From: Strigops habroptila
Taxonomy: Eukaryota; Chordata; Aves; Psittaciformes; Psittacidae
Assembly (NCBI RefSeq): GCF_004027225.2
Contig: NC_044282.2
Location: 44,298,576-44,362,575, forward strand
DNA length: 64,000 bases
Reading direction: 5' to 3'
The notes below the pieces were generated by a model. It saw only the letters and a program-made list of their open reading frames with translations. It searched no databases and had not been told where the DNA came from. The translations under genes and the position numbers were made by a program. Below, in pieces: positions 1 through 12,115 of the stretch. Position 1 is the stretch's first letter; each line of letters begins with the position of its first letter.

Positions 1-405
1 ATAATGACAGCTTAAAATTAAGTACTGATGCTGCTTGGCAGTAAGAGGGTTTTGCCTAATGGATGAACACGTACCTGCATATTTTACTACAAAACTTTTA
101 AATCAAGCATGTGCATTTCCATCTTATATAAAAGAAGTTCCTAACATTTGCCAAAGGTCTTACATTTTGCCTCTTGAGTTCTCCACAGTAATGTCACAGC
201 ACACTGCACATAGATTATCCACAAGTGTGTAAGAATAACCTTTTTGATGTGTCTGGCTTACAGAACAGCTCAAGTGCTAACACTCTGATTTTTCTATTCA
301 TTGTTCCAGGAAAAAGAAACAAGAGGTACAAAATAAACATACTGATTCACCCCTTTACCACTTGTAGGTTCTCTTTGTGGCTAGTCAGAGGTCCCTTATA
401 CTCAC

Positions 406-507
406 CTGCTTAATTCTGCAATATCCATGGCAGTTACCCTTCTCAGTTTGTTTGACATCCATCTGCTGATGACCGAAAGATCCACTACATACCAAGCAAG
501 GTGAGAT
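406..507 (-). CDS. Candidate internal coding exon, unidentified gene
   Basis: This is a 102-nt open stretch (34 codons, phase 0 to 0) on the minus strand. Upstream is a long pyrimidine tract (TTTTTTTCTCTCTACAG) ending in AG at 509-508. Downstream, CAG is followed by a consensus GTGAGT donor at 405-400. The peptide has four cysteines spaced CX2C-X18-CX3C (residues 4, 7, 26, 30), around the segments SPCLVCSGSFGHQQ and KGNCHGYCRIKQ. That spacing could be a Cys4 zinc site or disulfide pairs; I cannot tell which. The exon at 3430-3692 on the same strand ends in phase 0, so the two can be joined in frame. I do not recognise the protein family. The splice signals and open frame are seen directly; expression is inferred. 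Confidence 0.58.
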
Positions 508-1374
508 CTGTAGAGAGAAAAAAATAGCATTGTAACTAGAATAAATGATGGCAGGGGGAAAACATTTTTGCAGACAAGTCATTCTTCAGGACTCGCTGAA
601 GGAAAGAAGCAACCCCAGACACAGATGGATTCAGCCTCTGACTCTCAGGTGGAAGAAGAGTAACAACTTTGGGTTACACCTCAACTGCCTGCTCATAAAA
701 AGAAAGAAATATTTGAGTGTGAGAAAAGATTTTTAAAATGTCTTGGCCTCAAAATAGGATGTCATTAGAATGTTTGCCTGTTTCCCGGTCAGACCTAGTT
801 TTTACAATGTTTGAAAGCATAATACATAGTCTTGGTGAAACTACCAAGGCACCAAATAAAATATCCATACACTGGAATACAGTGGAAAAGAAAAAACATA
901 CAGTTGCTGAGAGAAAAATTCTGTGTGAGTATTCTAAAAGCAGTCGATATAGGGAAGCCTCGTATTTGATACTCTCATAGACTGCTAATATGCTTCAAAT
1001 ATCCTTAGTGTTTTTATTTCTTTGCTAAAATATGGTATGATATTAAACAGAATCCATTTATATTACAGCTTTAAAACATATCTTAAAAATCAAGGCAGGG
1101 AGAAAAGGAGCATCCTCGTCTTGTTAAAGTTTCTCATTGTTCTAGTCCATCATACAAATTGCATATATAGCATTGAACAAGAACCAAGATATTTTTCACT
1201 ATCACTTGCCGTGGTATTTTGTTTTACCTCTATTTTTATTATAAATGGAAGAATAAGGCACATTCAATATAAGGCAAGGATAAGAATTATTTATAGGTAT
1301 AATGCCTTTATTCTACAGATCAGCAAATGTTTTACAAATACTAATGAGTTAAGTTTCATGTTCCCACTGAAAAA
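508..1374. other. Non-coding stretch, nothing recognised
   Basis: AT-rich sequence between the candidate exon at 406-507 and a MIR relic. Short open frames occur on both strands but lack coding composition or paired splice signals. No repeat family is recognised. If the minus-strand exons are real, this is intron. Confidence 0.4.
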
Positions 1375-1535
1375 CTTTTTTCTGTTGTACAGCAGAGAAA
1401 AGAGGCAGAACAACCTGAGGTGTCTCATTAAAGGTCACCCAGCAAGCCAACACCCTAGCTAGAAATAAAGGCCCTAAGTAACCTGACTCCCAGTTACATA
1501 TGCTAATCACCAGACAAACTTCTGCCAGGAGATTC
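1375..1535 (-). repeat. MIR (CORE-SINE) relic
   Basis: Read on the minus strand, the order of landmarks matches MIR-type CORE-SINEs: a 'ggtgattagcat' segment, 'actgggagtcaggt', then 'ggcttgctgggtgacctt' and a degenerate 'cctcaggttgttctgcctc'. On the plus strand it appears as 'aaaggtcacccagcaagcca' and 'tgactcccagtta'. The copy is highly diverged, as expected for an element fixed before bird radiation. Its short open frame on the minus strand is not a gene. Confidence 0.6.
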
Positions 1536-1773
1536 AGACAATCTGTGAGAACCATGAATTTAGCAAACATTGTCACTAAGGCCTGATTCTGTGGCATTGC
1601 TGTGTCAGTCAGAGTTGCATCCCTGAAGCTATACCACCTAGACCTGTAGCCTTAAAAAGAGCAGTGAAACTATACTATTAGTGTGTTTTGGTAAAGGAAG
1701 GTAGCTTTGCCACTTTGGTACCAAACATGACTTTGCTAATGTAGCTCTCTTAACATTCAAAACACCTCTTTGG

Positions 1774-2330
1774 TTGTGGTGGTTGACCTTGGCTGACCTC
1801 CAGGTACCCACCTTGCCACTCTATTGGTCCCCCCCCTTAACAGGCTCAATTTCACTCATAACAGTTCTTTGTCCTCCCCCTGAGTAGTGCAGAAGGATAG
1901 AAAATGGGGGTTCATAACACTGGCTTCTGATGCTCCCTCATACTTGCACTCTTCCCCTGCTCCAGTGTGAGGTCCCTCCCACAGGAGACAGCTCTTCATG
2001 AACTTCTCCAATATCGGTCCTTCCCACAGGTTGAATTTCTTCAAGAACTGCTCCAGCGTGGGTCTTTTCCATGGGGTGCAATCCCTCAGGAATGGACTGC
2101 TCCACCATGGGTCTCCGACAGGCCACAGATCTTGCCAGGTAACCTGCTACTATGTGGGCTCCTCTCCACAGGAGGCAGTTCCCATCAAGAGCCCCCTCCA
2201 GCACAGGCTGTCCATGGGCTTGAGATTCTTTCAGGGCATATCTATCTGCTCTGGTGTGGGGTCTTCCAGGGACTGCAGGGTGCATATCTGTTCTACCGTG
2301 GACCTCCATGGGCTGCGTCTATAAAGACCC
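1774..2330 (-). mobile_element. Degraded avian ERV LTR with internal ~46-bp minisatellite
   Basis: The left edge begins TGTGGTGGTTGACCTTGGCT and continues 'gacctccaggtacccaccttgcc', an edge I associate with a family of avian endogenous-retrovirus LTRs. After an apparent internal deletion near 1835 comes a GC-rich array. In it, a CTGCTCCA-GYGTGGGT-type motif recurs at about 1957, 2003, 2048, 2097, 2144, 2247 and 2289, roughly every 45-49 bp, with 'ccatggg' or 'cccacagg' between. The array fades out after 'cctccatgggctgcg'. Long open frames on both strands here are by-products of the repeats. No gag, pol or env sequence adjoins it. The family name and the outer boundary at the right are uncertain. 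Confidence 0.62.
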
Positions 2331-2993
2331 ATTTTCATGAAGTGAGTCCTGAACTTGTTTCAGCTCAGTGTTTGTCTGAGCTTATCATGGACATAAAAAC
2401 ATACTAGTATGCTATCAACGGCTATGATTTCTCTATCGTTCAGATACCATGACCCACAATGAAAAATCAGGTATGAATGATATTCTGTATTTTTTATTTA
2501 AGATGCCATACTTAGATCAGTAACACCTGTCTATCTATATAGATACACAGAATTATTCAAGATAGGCTTTGACCTACCAGAATTAAGTATACAATATAGT
2601 TGTTCAGGATACCTCTACACAAAGGGCTACCAACAGTCACATTTCCACACAGTCCAGTTTCATAACCATCCAGATACAATCCAGTTCATACCAAAGAACC
2701 AGATGTGTGCTAGACATTGTTCTAGCTCTAATTAGCCAAGCAAAGGGCTTGTTTTTCTAGGAACATTTTGAACCCATGCAATTGTTCTTCACTAGTCTCC
2801 TCCTCAAGCTTTGTCTCTTGAGTGACTCTGGACACCTGCAACGCATTTCAGACTTCTCTGAAATGCATTTCACTTTTGACACTGACAGCGACATTGTTCT
2901 ATTGGGAGAAAACACAATCAAAAAGGAAAGGAGGAGAGAGAGGACAAAAGCTGTCCAAAAAACTCAAGATGCCAGTTTTTGTAGTTTTCAGAT
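2331..2993. other. Non-coding stretch, nothing recognised
   Basis: AT-rich sequence to the right of the LTR array. No coding frame with credible splice signals and no repeat family recognised. Confidence 0.35.
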
Positions 2994-3110
2994 GTAAGCC
3001 TGATTTTACACAGATGAATTTACATAGATGTCAGCAGAGTTGGTTGATTCTGAGTTCTGGTACCAGAATCTCTACATCTCTTAAACAGCTGAGTTGTCAC
3101 ATTGGGACTT
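2994..3110 (+). repeat. Ancient sauropsid interspersed-repeat relic
   Basis: The string 'taagcctgattttacacaga' followed by 'tgaatttacatagatgtcag' resembles the widespread reptile and bird repeat whose consensus has 'cctgattttacaccagtgtaaat' followed by a 'gagttactctgattta' segment. The copy is strongly diverged and I cannot assign a named family. Confidence 0.33.
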
Positions 3111-3429
3111 CTGAGATAGAGCTGAGCTCAAAACTGGACTGGATGGCAGACACTAGTCCTGCAAAAATGGCTACAGATACAGCTGAATAAGAAACAGGTT
3201 ACCTAAACAAGCCAGAAGACTGAAGTATGGCGGAAAATTAAATGGGTCTCTGTAAACTGCATTCTGCACCCACATTTAATGTTGGCAAGCAAATGCGAAG
3301 GTTGAGAAATTGGAAAAGCTTCTGATTAGAGGTTAGATGATCATGGTGGTCCTTTCTGGCTTTAATCTTTGACTCTATGAATAAACAATGAGAGCATTTA
3401 GAGTGCAGAGGGTAACAGGGAAACCTTAC
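3111..3429. other. Non-coding stretch
   Basis: Nothing recognised. It lies just downstream (in minus-strand sense) of the candidate exon at 3430-3692. An open frame continuing past the donor site ends at 3238 and looks like read-through into intron. Confidence 0.35.
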
Positions 3430-3692
3430 CAGCAGGTGCACAGTTGGGTTAGCAATAATATTCACTGCTGGATATCCTTGCTGGTCGGGGTCCACTGTTA
3501 ATTGGATGGTGCTGAGAACACAAGGATGGGCAAGAAATGATCGCATTTCCCTTGGAAGCCCGTGGAGGTCTATCACCCACTGCAACTGGGGCACCACAAA
3601 ACTTTTAGCAGAGTTTGCAGTCAAGGCTCTCAGCTGACAGCTTCTGTGTTTGAGGCAATTAGTGGAGATGGGCAAGTGGGGTTTTTTTGCAT
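3430..3692 (-). CDS. Candidate internal coding exon (263 nt), unidentified gene
   Basis: This is the best coding signal of host origin in the window. On the minus strand a pyrimidine-rich acceptor (CACCTTTTTCCCTCAG, AG at 3694-3693) is followed by 263 nt with one open frame. It closes with CTGCTG and a GTAAGG donor (3429-3424). The exon starts with two bases completing a codon and ends on a codon boundary (phase 1 to 0), giving 87 full codons. Cysteines fall at residues 12, 18 and 57. The middle section contains VPQLQWVIDLHGLPREM and VDPDQQGYPAVNIIANP, a composition typical of a folded beta-rich domain. There is no membrane segment. The family is not recognised. It joins in frame to 406-507. 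Chance is possible, but 87 codons between two near-consensus splice sites is unusual. Confidence 0.57.
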
Positions 3693-6600
3693 CTGAGGGA
3701 AAAAGGTGAATGGTACATTAAGGAAAGCTGTAAGAAATGGGGTTTTGCTGTTGATGATTACTATGCTTGTGGCTGCAGTATATGCCCCTATTTAATATAA
3801 TGCACTTAGCAGATTAAGCAAATTGTATAGCTATACAATTATTAGGCAAAGGTGATTGCACTGGGGCCCATTTATAGGATCAATGAATGCTGAAATGTAA
3901 GCCCACTTAAGCATTCACTTATTTTCACAATCATATCCGTTCCTCTTGCCGATGAACTAAACAATTCTATTTATATAAAGGTGCAGTTCCCTTGCAGGTC
4001 CAGTCTTCACACAGGAATCACAGTAATGATGAAATCATTACAGTGCAATGAGAGGGAAAGCTCTTTCTTTTAAAAATTTGACTCCATTTGCATGCACTTT
4101 TTAAAGTAATATGCAGTAAGTCTTTAAGCAGATGGTATTGGTAAGGGGGTTCCCTAAGCAATTTACTTGTGCAAGACTGATATTTCATAGGGAAAATAAA
4201 AGACAAACAGAAGGGCTAAAACAAAAATGGAGTGTATTACATTCCTTTTTGGCATAAGACTGCAGCCAGATTGAGTCTGAACATCTATTTTTCAAAACCC
4301 CTCCTGCAGTATTGGCCTGAGCGTCCTCTGAACTAGGATACGTGTAACACATAGAGAAAGAGCAGCATCTGCTTAGTTTTCATATCATCCCACTTCAAAA
4401 TCATTTGAAAAGCTATTTTGCAGGATTAAAGGGTTCATTACTAATAACAGTATGAATAAACAAAATATACTGTTTGATTCTGCCACCACCATGTCAACAA
4501 AAGTATGCACCCAAATGAGCTGGAAACACTTCCCTTTGATTCAATCAAAGCCTTTTCTTAGTGTCTTATTAACCACTTTATCATGGGTTTTATGTATCAC
4601 ACTAGCTGAGATATAGCTTTCACAGGTAAGCATTGTAATACCTTTGTGAGTTTGTCTATAAACAAATAACTGGACATGTTCAGTTGTTAAGGTTAACTTA
4701 ATGAATTGACCTTAATGAGTTGAATATTAATGAGCACAAAAATCCTCCCAGGATATGTAGTGTCCAATTTTGGAACTCAACATTAAAGGGCCAGTGTATA
4801 CAGAGTGTTAATGGAAAAGGAACTTACACTGCCATCACAGTTTTGCTAGTGCATTTGTCATAGAATATTTTCTTTTTTAACTCACCTCTAATACAACTCA
4901 GGCAGGAAGAGTAACTTTTTGTAGTAAAGTAAGGTAGATCCAGTATAGCACACATTTAAGTAGCTTTAGCTTGAGGATTAGCCATAGCCTGTTTCCCATA
5001 AATGTGTTGAATTTCAGGTTTGAGATTTATTAAGCAACACATCACTTACAAGTTCCAATTTATTAAGAAGTAATACATCAAAATATAATAAAATAAAGTC
5101 TTAGCTAACAACTATGTGATTACTCAGCTACTTACTGCACTGGATATTTGATTTTATATATACGTAATCACGGGTAGCACTAGTCAGCTCTGCCAAAAAT
5201 GCCAATATATTGAAATTGCAACTTTTCACAGAAGTGTACTAGTTCAGATGAAACTTTCACTGAGAAAGGATTCTTTGTTCCAGGACAGAATTTCTGATCA
5301 AAATGAGAGAGAGAGAGACAGGAAAGAGAATAGCCTAGTGGTGACAACAGCCATGGAAATCCAAGTCCTTTAAGAAGACCCAAGTCAGGAGTCTGGTTTT
5401 CTTGCAGTCCAGGTTCCCTGATGGAGCACTCTAATCCCGTATCCTCCCTCTCATCTTCAAAAAGTTGTGGTTTTATCTTGTGGAATAAGAAAAATTTTGA
5501 TGTTTCACCAAACTGCAAAGCTGCTTCCCACAGTATCCTATGACTTCCTTATCATTCTGTAATGAAAGCTTTGTAAAACAAAGAGTCCTGAGACCAACAA
5601 GTTCAACTAAAAATAGTTTCATGTATGAAATTAAGTAGCTTCTTATTAAAATAGCAATTTGGTTGTCACATAATGATGTGTCCTAGCCATGCATACTTCA
5701 ATACACACCTAAATGTTGTATCCAGTTTTCCGCAAAGAGGATTATAATTCTTCTGTTAGTTGCCCAACATTAATTTATACACCAAACTTTAGCTAACTAA
5801 AAAGAAAACTCATATTTTTAAGACATATTATTCCTATAACAGATATCAAAATCTAAGCAAGATTATTCTTTTTCACCATTAGGCTATGTCTAGAAAATTC
5901 AGAATGGCTTTCATAATTTGTGTCCTCATAGAAATTGTGTTCCCCATTACATGTTTTAATTATTATTTTCATATACAGCTTAATTCTGTAGTTCAGTACA
6001 AGGCAATTAAAAAAAAAATTAGTTTTCTTTTTCAAACTTACTGGGATTTTGCTGCTAGTAGAACAAAAGAAGCTGGGGGAGAAGTGACAAGCAGAGACCT
6101 GCCATTTCCCATCTGAAGCTTACAATGGAAATTGACCCTCCATGCTGGATGACTGCTAAAAAAATGTATTACTCAGCAGGTACAGGTTCTTAAAAAAAAA
6201 AAAGAAAGAAAGAAAAAAGAAAGAAAACAAATGCATACTGACACAAAAATAACTTCTCTTTGATTTACATAATCTACTTGCATATCACTATTGCTGCCCT
6301 TCACCATACAATTAGTGAATTATGACTAATGTTGTCACTAAACATTACAGCAAATGACAAAGCATATCAAAGGAAAGCAGAAATATGGCTTGATCAGAAA
6401 ACTGGGAAAGGTAGGGGGTAGGACTGGGAACATGGGTGACACTAATTATTTTTCTGTTGCTATTTCAACTTAGAATTCAGCCAGTCAATAAAATAGGCCT
6501 AACTGCAGAAGTTCATCCCTGTGTTAAAGACCAGATATTCATAACATGTCTTAGGCATGCCTCTAGCTTTTCCCTCTTTACAGTAGCAAATATATGACTG

Positions 6601-8161
6601 AGCTTAGTATACCCTTCTTGATACGAACACCATTTCTCTTTTATTCTGTTGACATATTGAAGGCAGACAATCCTAATTTGTTTCTTTGCCTTGAATAATT
6701 AACAGCCCTGGTACAATTTCCAAAAGTATCTTTCAAAACAAAACTATATTTTTTGTGATGGTGCAATTACTACCCATCAATGAAGAATCTATAGGAAAGC
6801 TATATAAAATATTTAAATTGGAATTAAAATTGAAAGAGTAGACTAGGTATATATTTAGGCTTATGCTTCAATAATTTATTATAATTGCAGTAATGTAACA
6901 GGGGAGCTGCTACTGCAAACATAGCTGTAGAATTACTGCTAGAAAGTAGCAAGAGTTTATGTAATAAATATGTTTCTTAAATACAAATGAAGAAAAAGAA
7001 ATTGTAAATGCTAATTATAGTTTCATGCCACAGCTCTTACAATGTTTCATTGCCAGCCACAAGACTGAAATCAGATGGTCCAAATGAAAGATGGTGACTG
7101 TCTTCTGTTTCCTTTCAGAGAAATGTCATTTATCTCATGATTTTGGGGGAGGCCTCTGCATGCCGATCCCTTGGGAGCTTGGTGAAGCCCAGGGAAAGCC
7201 AGGATAAAGTAGCTGCAAGCTCCAGCCCAAAGGCAGGAAAACCACCTGCAACTCTTTGCAGCTGTGACAACCCCCAAAATGTTCTCACTGTCTCTGCACT
7301 GCACCTGGCACATATCTGAACCCAGAACTGCAGGTGGAGCCTTGCAGGAGAGCTGTGGCTGCCTGCCTTCTGCATGAGGAACTGTCACTGGAGGAATGGA
7401 GAGGTCTTGCAGAAAGAAGGAGAGCAAGAAAAAACAGAAGGGTGAGATAAAAGAGCCGGTGTGAAAGGACAGTCAGGAAAACGAAAGTAAAGCAAGAAAC
7501 CAGAGCTTAACCCTTTTATTTAGCATAAAAGACCAAGACCAAAGCTGAATTACTTTTCTCTCCAGCAGCCACGAGCAGAAAATCAGGTGGAAAACATGAC
7601 TGTGCTGGGATGGCAAAAAATTTCTGGGCAAGCAAAATATGAAAGGTCACACAACTCTTGACATGCCTTCACTGAAAAAGCTCTGGCATTTATCTCATGT
7701 AGTGAATAATCACTAGTTGTCCTGAGGTAAAAATATAACCATGGCAAGGTACTGAAGTTTTAAACACAAACTGTATCCAAATCACACACACAGATGTGGT
7801 AAAAATAAACAGACCCTGAGATCTTCCTCAGATGACATCACCTCAAAGCTGCACACCTATCGCAGGAATAAAATACATTACTCAAGGAAGTGAAGAACGG
7901 CCACATTGAGACTGTATTCTGTGTTGAATGCACCAAAATCCACACTGAAGTCACTTGCTCACTCTGGGAGAGGAAAAGCAAAGACCTGGGGAGAGGCACC
8001 ATCAGGAGCCAGCAGGCAGTGATTTCAGTGTTCAGTGAGAAACACAGCACTGGACATGCCTCATTTTTATCCACTTCTACCACCAAAATAATTACTGAAA
8101 TACATTCTCAAATGTATAGCTATGCAACTTAGATCAGAATTTTCCCCAAAGAATCTATGAT
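3693..8161. other. Long non-coding stretch
   Basis: AT-rich sequence with scattered short open frames on both strands, none with convincing composition. It includes an A/GA-rich simple tract at about 6190-6232 (AAAGAAAG units) and a short GA run at about 5307-5320. Nothing else is recognised. It would be intron if the minus-strand exons belong to one gene. Confidence 0.4.
6190..6232. repeat. A-rich / AAAG simple repeat
   Basis: A run of A followed by imperfect AAAG units and more A-rich sequence. Ordinary low-complexity DNA with no adjoining SINE or retrocopy recognised. Confidence 0.75.
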
Positions 8162-8235
8162 AATTTAAAGCCCAACCCAGCTTCCACTGAAGTCAACAGT
8201 CTTTCAATACAGCAGTCCCATGAGCACTTCCATAC
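8162..8235. repeat. Possible old sauropsid repeat scrap
   Basis: The segment 'cagcttccactgaagtcaac' followed by 'agcagtcccatgagcac' resembles the 'ctcccactgaagtcaatggg' core of old reptile and bird interspersed repeats. The match is short and diverged, so this is tentative. Confidence 0.28.
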
Positions 8236-10015
8236 TGTTCAGAGGAAGCTAAATAATGCCTGCAGCCCTTTCTGAAACCACAGAGAAGATAACTCACTCA
8301 GCTGTCTTCTTCCTAGTGCCAAACTGAAGATCTGAAAACTGAGGAAAAAAATAAATAATAGTCCCGCAAAATAGCTGCCTTCAAAATAATCCCTACAGCC
8401 AAACATTTTTAAAACAAAGCAAAATAAGGTGCAGAGCAGGAAGCCATCGTCAGCTCATTCTCACTCTGCAGTGGAATGATTAGTGGCAGTGCTAACTGAA
8501 AACACACACCAAAAGAAACATCTGTAGACCCAATGCAAGGAAAGCAGCAGGGGGAAAATGGGCTCTCTGTTAGAGCCTGGTTTCAACTCAGCTTGAAGTG
8601 ACTGTGAGACAGCACCAGGACAGAGTCTAAGCTGGAAAGACGAGGTGTCAGTTTTCCTTAGGCAGTTCATGTTCAGCCTTAGGATGCACCACCATTTTCT
8701 GTCTGGGACTGAAAAAGTACTTGGTTTCAGCTGGTCTTCTAAGGAAACAAAGTTTACCTTGTTTGTATGTCTGACTTCCACCTCCCTCAGTAACTTGTGA
8801 ATCATTTTCCCTGCTTAAGCTACCTCTGACACGGAGTTAGAGGTATCAAGGATATTAATTTCTCTAAGCATCACAGAAGTACACAGGCAGGTGGAGGAGA
8901 GAGACACAACTCTGAATCCTCACCACAGAGACTGGTAGGAACACAGGCATCAAAACATCTGGATACCAAAGCAGCCAGAGAGACAAAGCTCTTAGGAGTG
9001 CTCCAGCTGTAGAAAATTCAGTGCTTGTCTCTCCTATTAGCTATCTAGCCAATAAGGCCAAAAATAACAGAGCACCACAGAAAACCACACTGCATACTTT
9101 TTGCTATTGCTAAAGTGTGGTGGTTTTCCTCAGAAAGCCCTTTGAAGCCTTAGAGCTGGCAATCCTCCCTGCTATGTAAACCTGATGAAACACCTTGCGA
9201 ATTCTATAAGCCTTAATCATTTATTTTCTCCAGTTGGTTGTTCCAAAGCAGGAACTGACATAAAATGCACACATTTCAAACATTTCACATTAGACAAGCC
9301 TAATCTATATATGTTTACACAAAATGTAGAGTTCTACTGCCCCAAGGATTACATCCTCTATAAACTTAGTTGCAGTAATTATTTATGTTAAGAAGATATC
9401 TTCACAGTGAGAAGGACTAGAAAAAACTTAGGTTCTGTTCAAAACTTTCTAACCTCTAGAAAACACTTTCATGACCTTAAAGTCAAAAAGGGTTAAAAAG
9501 TACAAATACATAAAACAAAATCAGTACAGTTTTCAGAGATTATTTTAAATGATATACTGAAATCCATAACTTCACCCAGTACTTCAGCAGTGTTTCTCCT
9601 AGCACAAACATTAGTGACTGTATTTTAAAGCACTCTACTTTTTCCAAAATATAGCTTAAATAAGAAATTCAACATGAAATTACAAGTTTACAAACATCTT
9701 ACCTGGATCTATTTGAGGCAAGTAATAGAAAAGAACAGCTAGCTACTTTTTTCTCTTACTACTTTATTCGGCATTATGCAAGAATAATTTCCCTAGATTA
9801 TCATAATTAAGCAATTGTACTTTTGCTTTAGCAATAAATGTTTTCGCATTTCCATTTGCACCAATAAGTAGCTCAAGAAATACTTACATTCTTCGCACTG
9901 TGACATGTAAAAGCTGTAATAAGAGTAAAACAAATTGCTGGGATCAGTTTTCAGAGCAATAAAAGTGACAATATTATTAAATAAAAGGTACAGTTTTCTA
10001 GTAGCACTGACAGAA
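8236..10015. other. Non-coding stretch
   Basis: Nothing recognised beyond AT-rich unique-looking sequence. A minus-strand CCAG-GTAAGA donor-like site lies near 9701, but no acceptor or open exon accompanies it. Confidence 0.35.
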
Positions 10016-10175
10016 ATGCAGATGAAAATTTTGAAAGGCTACTCAGGGTTTTGGGTGCCTAATTTTCACGATCTTAAAGAGACGTGAACTGTCAGTCTTG
10101 CATTTTGAAAATGCACACTTACTAGATAGATATCTCAGCTCTGCACATCCAAAACTGGTATTATAAAACAATGGG
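10016..10175 (+). repeat. Ancient sauropsid interspersed-repeat relic
   Basis: The order 'atgaaaattttgaaaggcta', 'cagggttttgggtgcctaat', 'cacgatcttaaagag' follows an old amniote or sauropsid repeat with 'tgaaaatcaggcc... ggtgcccaacttgagacacctta'. Diverged; family name not assigned. Confidence 0.36.
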
Positions 10176-11390
10176 AGCTACCAATAATCCTGATCTTATA
10201 CTGTTCGTTACCTCTATATAATATTCTAATGTGGAAAAATAAAAACTAATACAACAATAACAAAAATGTTTATTAGTATCTTTTATTAATTAATATAAAG
10301 ATTGGAGCAAAGGTATTCCCCTTACCAAATTCATCCTGTCCACCTGTTTTTCTAAGGCTTGTGTTCTAATAATTATAGGTTTGCTGCTGAAAATATACTT
10401 GTTCACTTAGCAACAGTTATTATGAAGCATATTATCAAAAAGGTAATTGATCTACTTGCTTTTTCTTATCTTTTCCCTTTTCTTATTTTCTTCACTGATC
10501 ACCATAGAAAATGGTAGAAATTGTTACTTCTTTTTATTCAAATGGTCAACTAAAATATGCACTCTTCCAAGAGAAGCAGCTGATAACAGAATCAGGCACT
10601 ATTCTTTATTTACAGAAAAAACATTGCTTTTGCACAACAAAATTAATGCTAAAAGAGCAGAGAGACTTTTTCTTGGCTTACAGATTCAGGTCTTTTCAGC
10701 CAATCCCTTGCCAAAAGCTTTACTTTCTCATTTTTTCTCAAGACCACACTGTAAGAGCTTTCTCTCTGCACTCCTGTTGTGCTTAGCTGCCTCTCTGTTT
10801 CACAAAAAGCTGGCTTCACATCAGTTCCTTGTGTCTATATTTTTCACAAAATCCTTGAAGAAAAACATCCAACTGAATGATCTGGCTCATTGTCCAGATT
10901 TCTGTATGGGTAATGGTTTTCTGTTGTTTACCAGAATGGCATTTAATTTTTCCTTTATCTACTCTAAATAAAAGGTGGTTTTCTAAACGTAGTTCAATGC
11001 ATCTGCATCCTCTCTCCTCCTGCCCCAATATTAATTTCATCCTTTGCCTTCATAGGGAAAAAAAAAAAAAGCAATTTCCCCTATGATGTGATGAGAAAGA
11101 AAGTGAGGATTTCCAGATGATACAAATTAAATATGGATATAATTGCATGAGGTTTTTTCATATCAGGGCAATTTTTACCTATACCCAAATTGGTTTTGTG
11201 GCCATCCAAATCTGTCTCACTGCTTCCCACCCGATTTGCTTTCAACCACCCAGGATGGGCATCTTTCACTGAGCCCCCAAGGAATGTCTGTTGTGCTGTG
11301 AATTCTGCTGAGACAGGTCTTACTCATTTTGTTCTAATGGAAAATTCATCTCTGTCACAGGAGTATCCTGCCACCAGTCTGTGCTGAGAA
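10176..11390. other. Non-coding stretch
   Basis: Overlapping short open frames around 10447-11086 are T-rich and lack coding bias or splice signals. Nothing else recognised. Confidence 0.35.
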
Positions 11391-11442
11391 CTCACATTGA
11401 CATCAATGGGAGCTTCACGTGCATTGTGCAGGTAGGGTATCA
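11391..11442 (+). repeat. Possible old sauropsid repeat scrap
   Basis: 'cacattgacatcaatgggag' followed by 'cttcacgtgcattgtgcagg' resembles the 'cattgacttcaatgggag' core common in old reptile and bird repeats. Short and tentative. Confidence 0.3.
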
Positions 11443-12115
11443 TCATCATTATTTATTAAACACTATTGGAGTCCCAGACGCGGATCATTAAAAGTTACAG
11501 TCAAGATGCAGTCAGTATAAAATCAGTGATTCTTAAGGAGTGGTAGTATTTTCTTTTATTCCCTTTTCCTTTCCTGTGTTTCCACTATATTTAACATGAG
11601 AAGTAGGTGGTTTTTTGCTTTAACACTAGTCTAAGCATGACTGTGAACTACTGAAACTATTTGGGCAACCAACTAGAAAAAGTGTACTATAATGAGCCCC
11701 TTAGAAGAGGACCTGCCAAGTTAGTCCTGTGTTGATATCTGTACTTGTTTGGTAGTGATCAAAATTTATAACTTGTCTTGTATCTCTCATATTTACCTCT
11801 ATTAGGATTATGCAGTATTCTGATCAACCCACCAAAGTTTTCCAAGACAACCAGACTGAATCAAGATTTATTTTATTAATCTCATAAAATTTATCCACCT
11901 CATTCTCTTGTACAAATCGTGTGTTTTTTCCTCTAGTTTCTTTCCATTTAAAAAACAAATTGGTCAGTGAAGCTCCTGATTCATCCTCAGTTTTCTGTGC
12001 TTTACTTTATCTGCCTTGGTGATCACAGGACTTGACTGAGGTGAAGATGACAGCTCGTGATGTGGTATTATTTCAGGCTGTTTAGTCCAGAAATTAGTCT
12101 CCTGAAGCACCAAGC
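11443..12115. other. Non-coding stretch
   Basis: AT-rich, nothing recognised. It may include more of the L2-type relic that is recognisable from about 12116. Confidence 0.3.

Noticed and set aside
1938-2407. Long open frames on both strands (108-146 codons)
   Set aside because: They lie inside the LTR minisatellite, where a GC-rich repeated unit leaves several frames open by chance.
6024-6054. 31-nt minus-strand segment with a good acceptor (TTCTCCCCCAG) and GTAAGT donor
   Set aside because: Its phase (2 to 2) cannot sit between the exons at 3430 and 48097 without breaking the frame, and it is short enough to be chance.
10447-11086. Overlapping open frames of 69-174 codons, some with hydrophobic starts
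   Set aside because: T-rich chance frames in AT-rich DNA; no paired splice sites, no recognisable domain, and starts rely on non-ATG codons.
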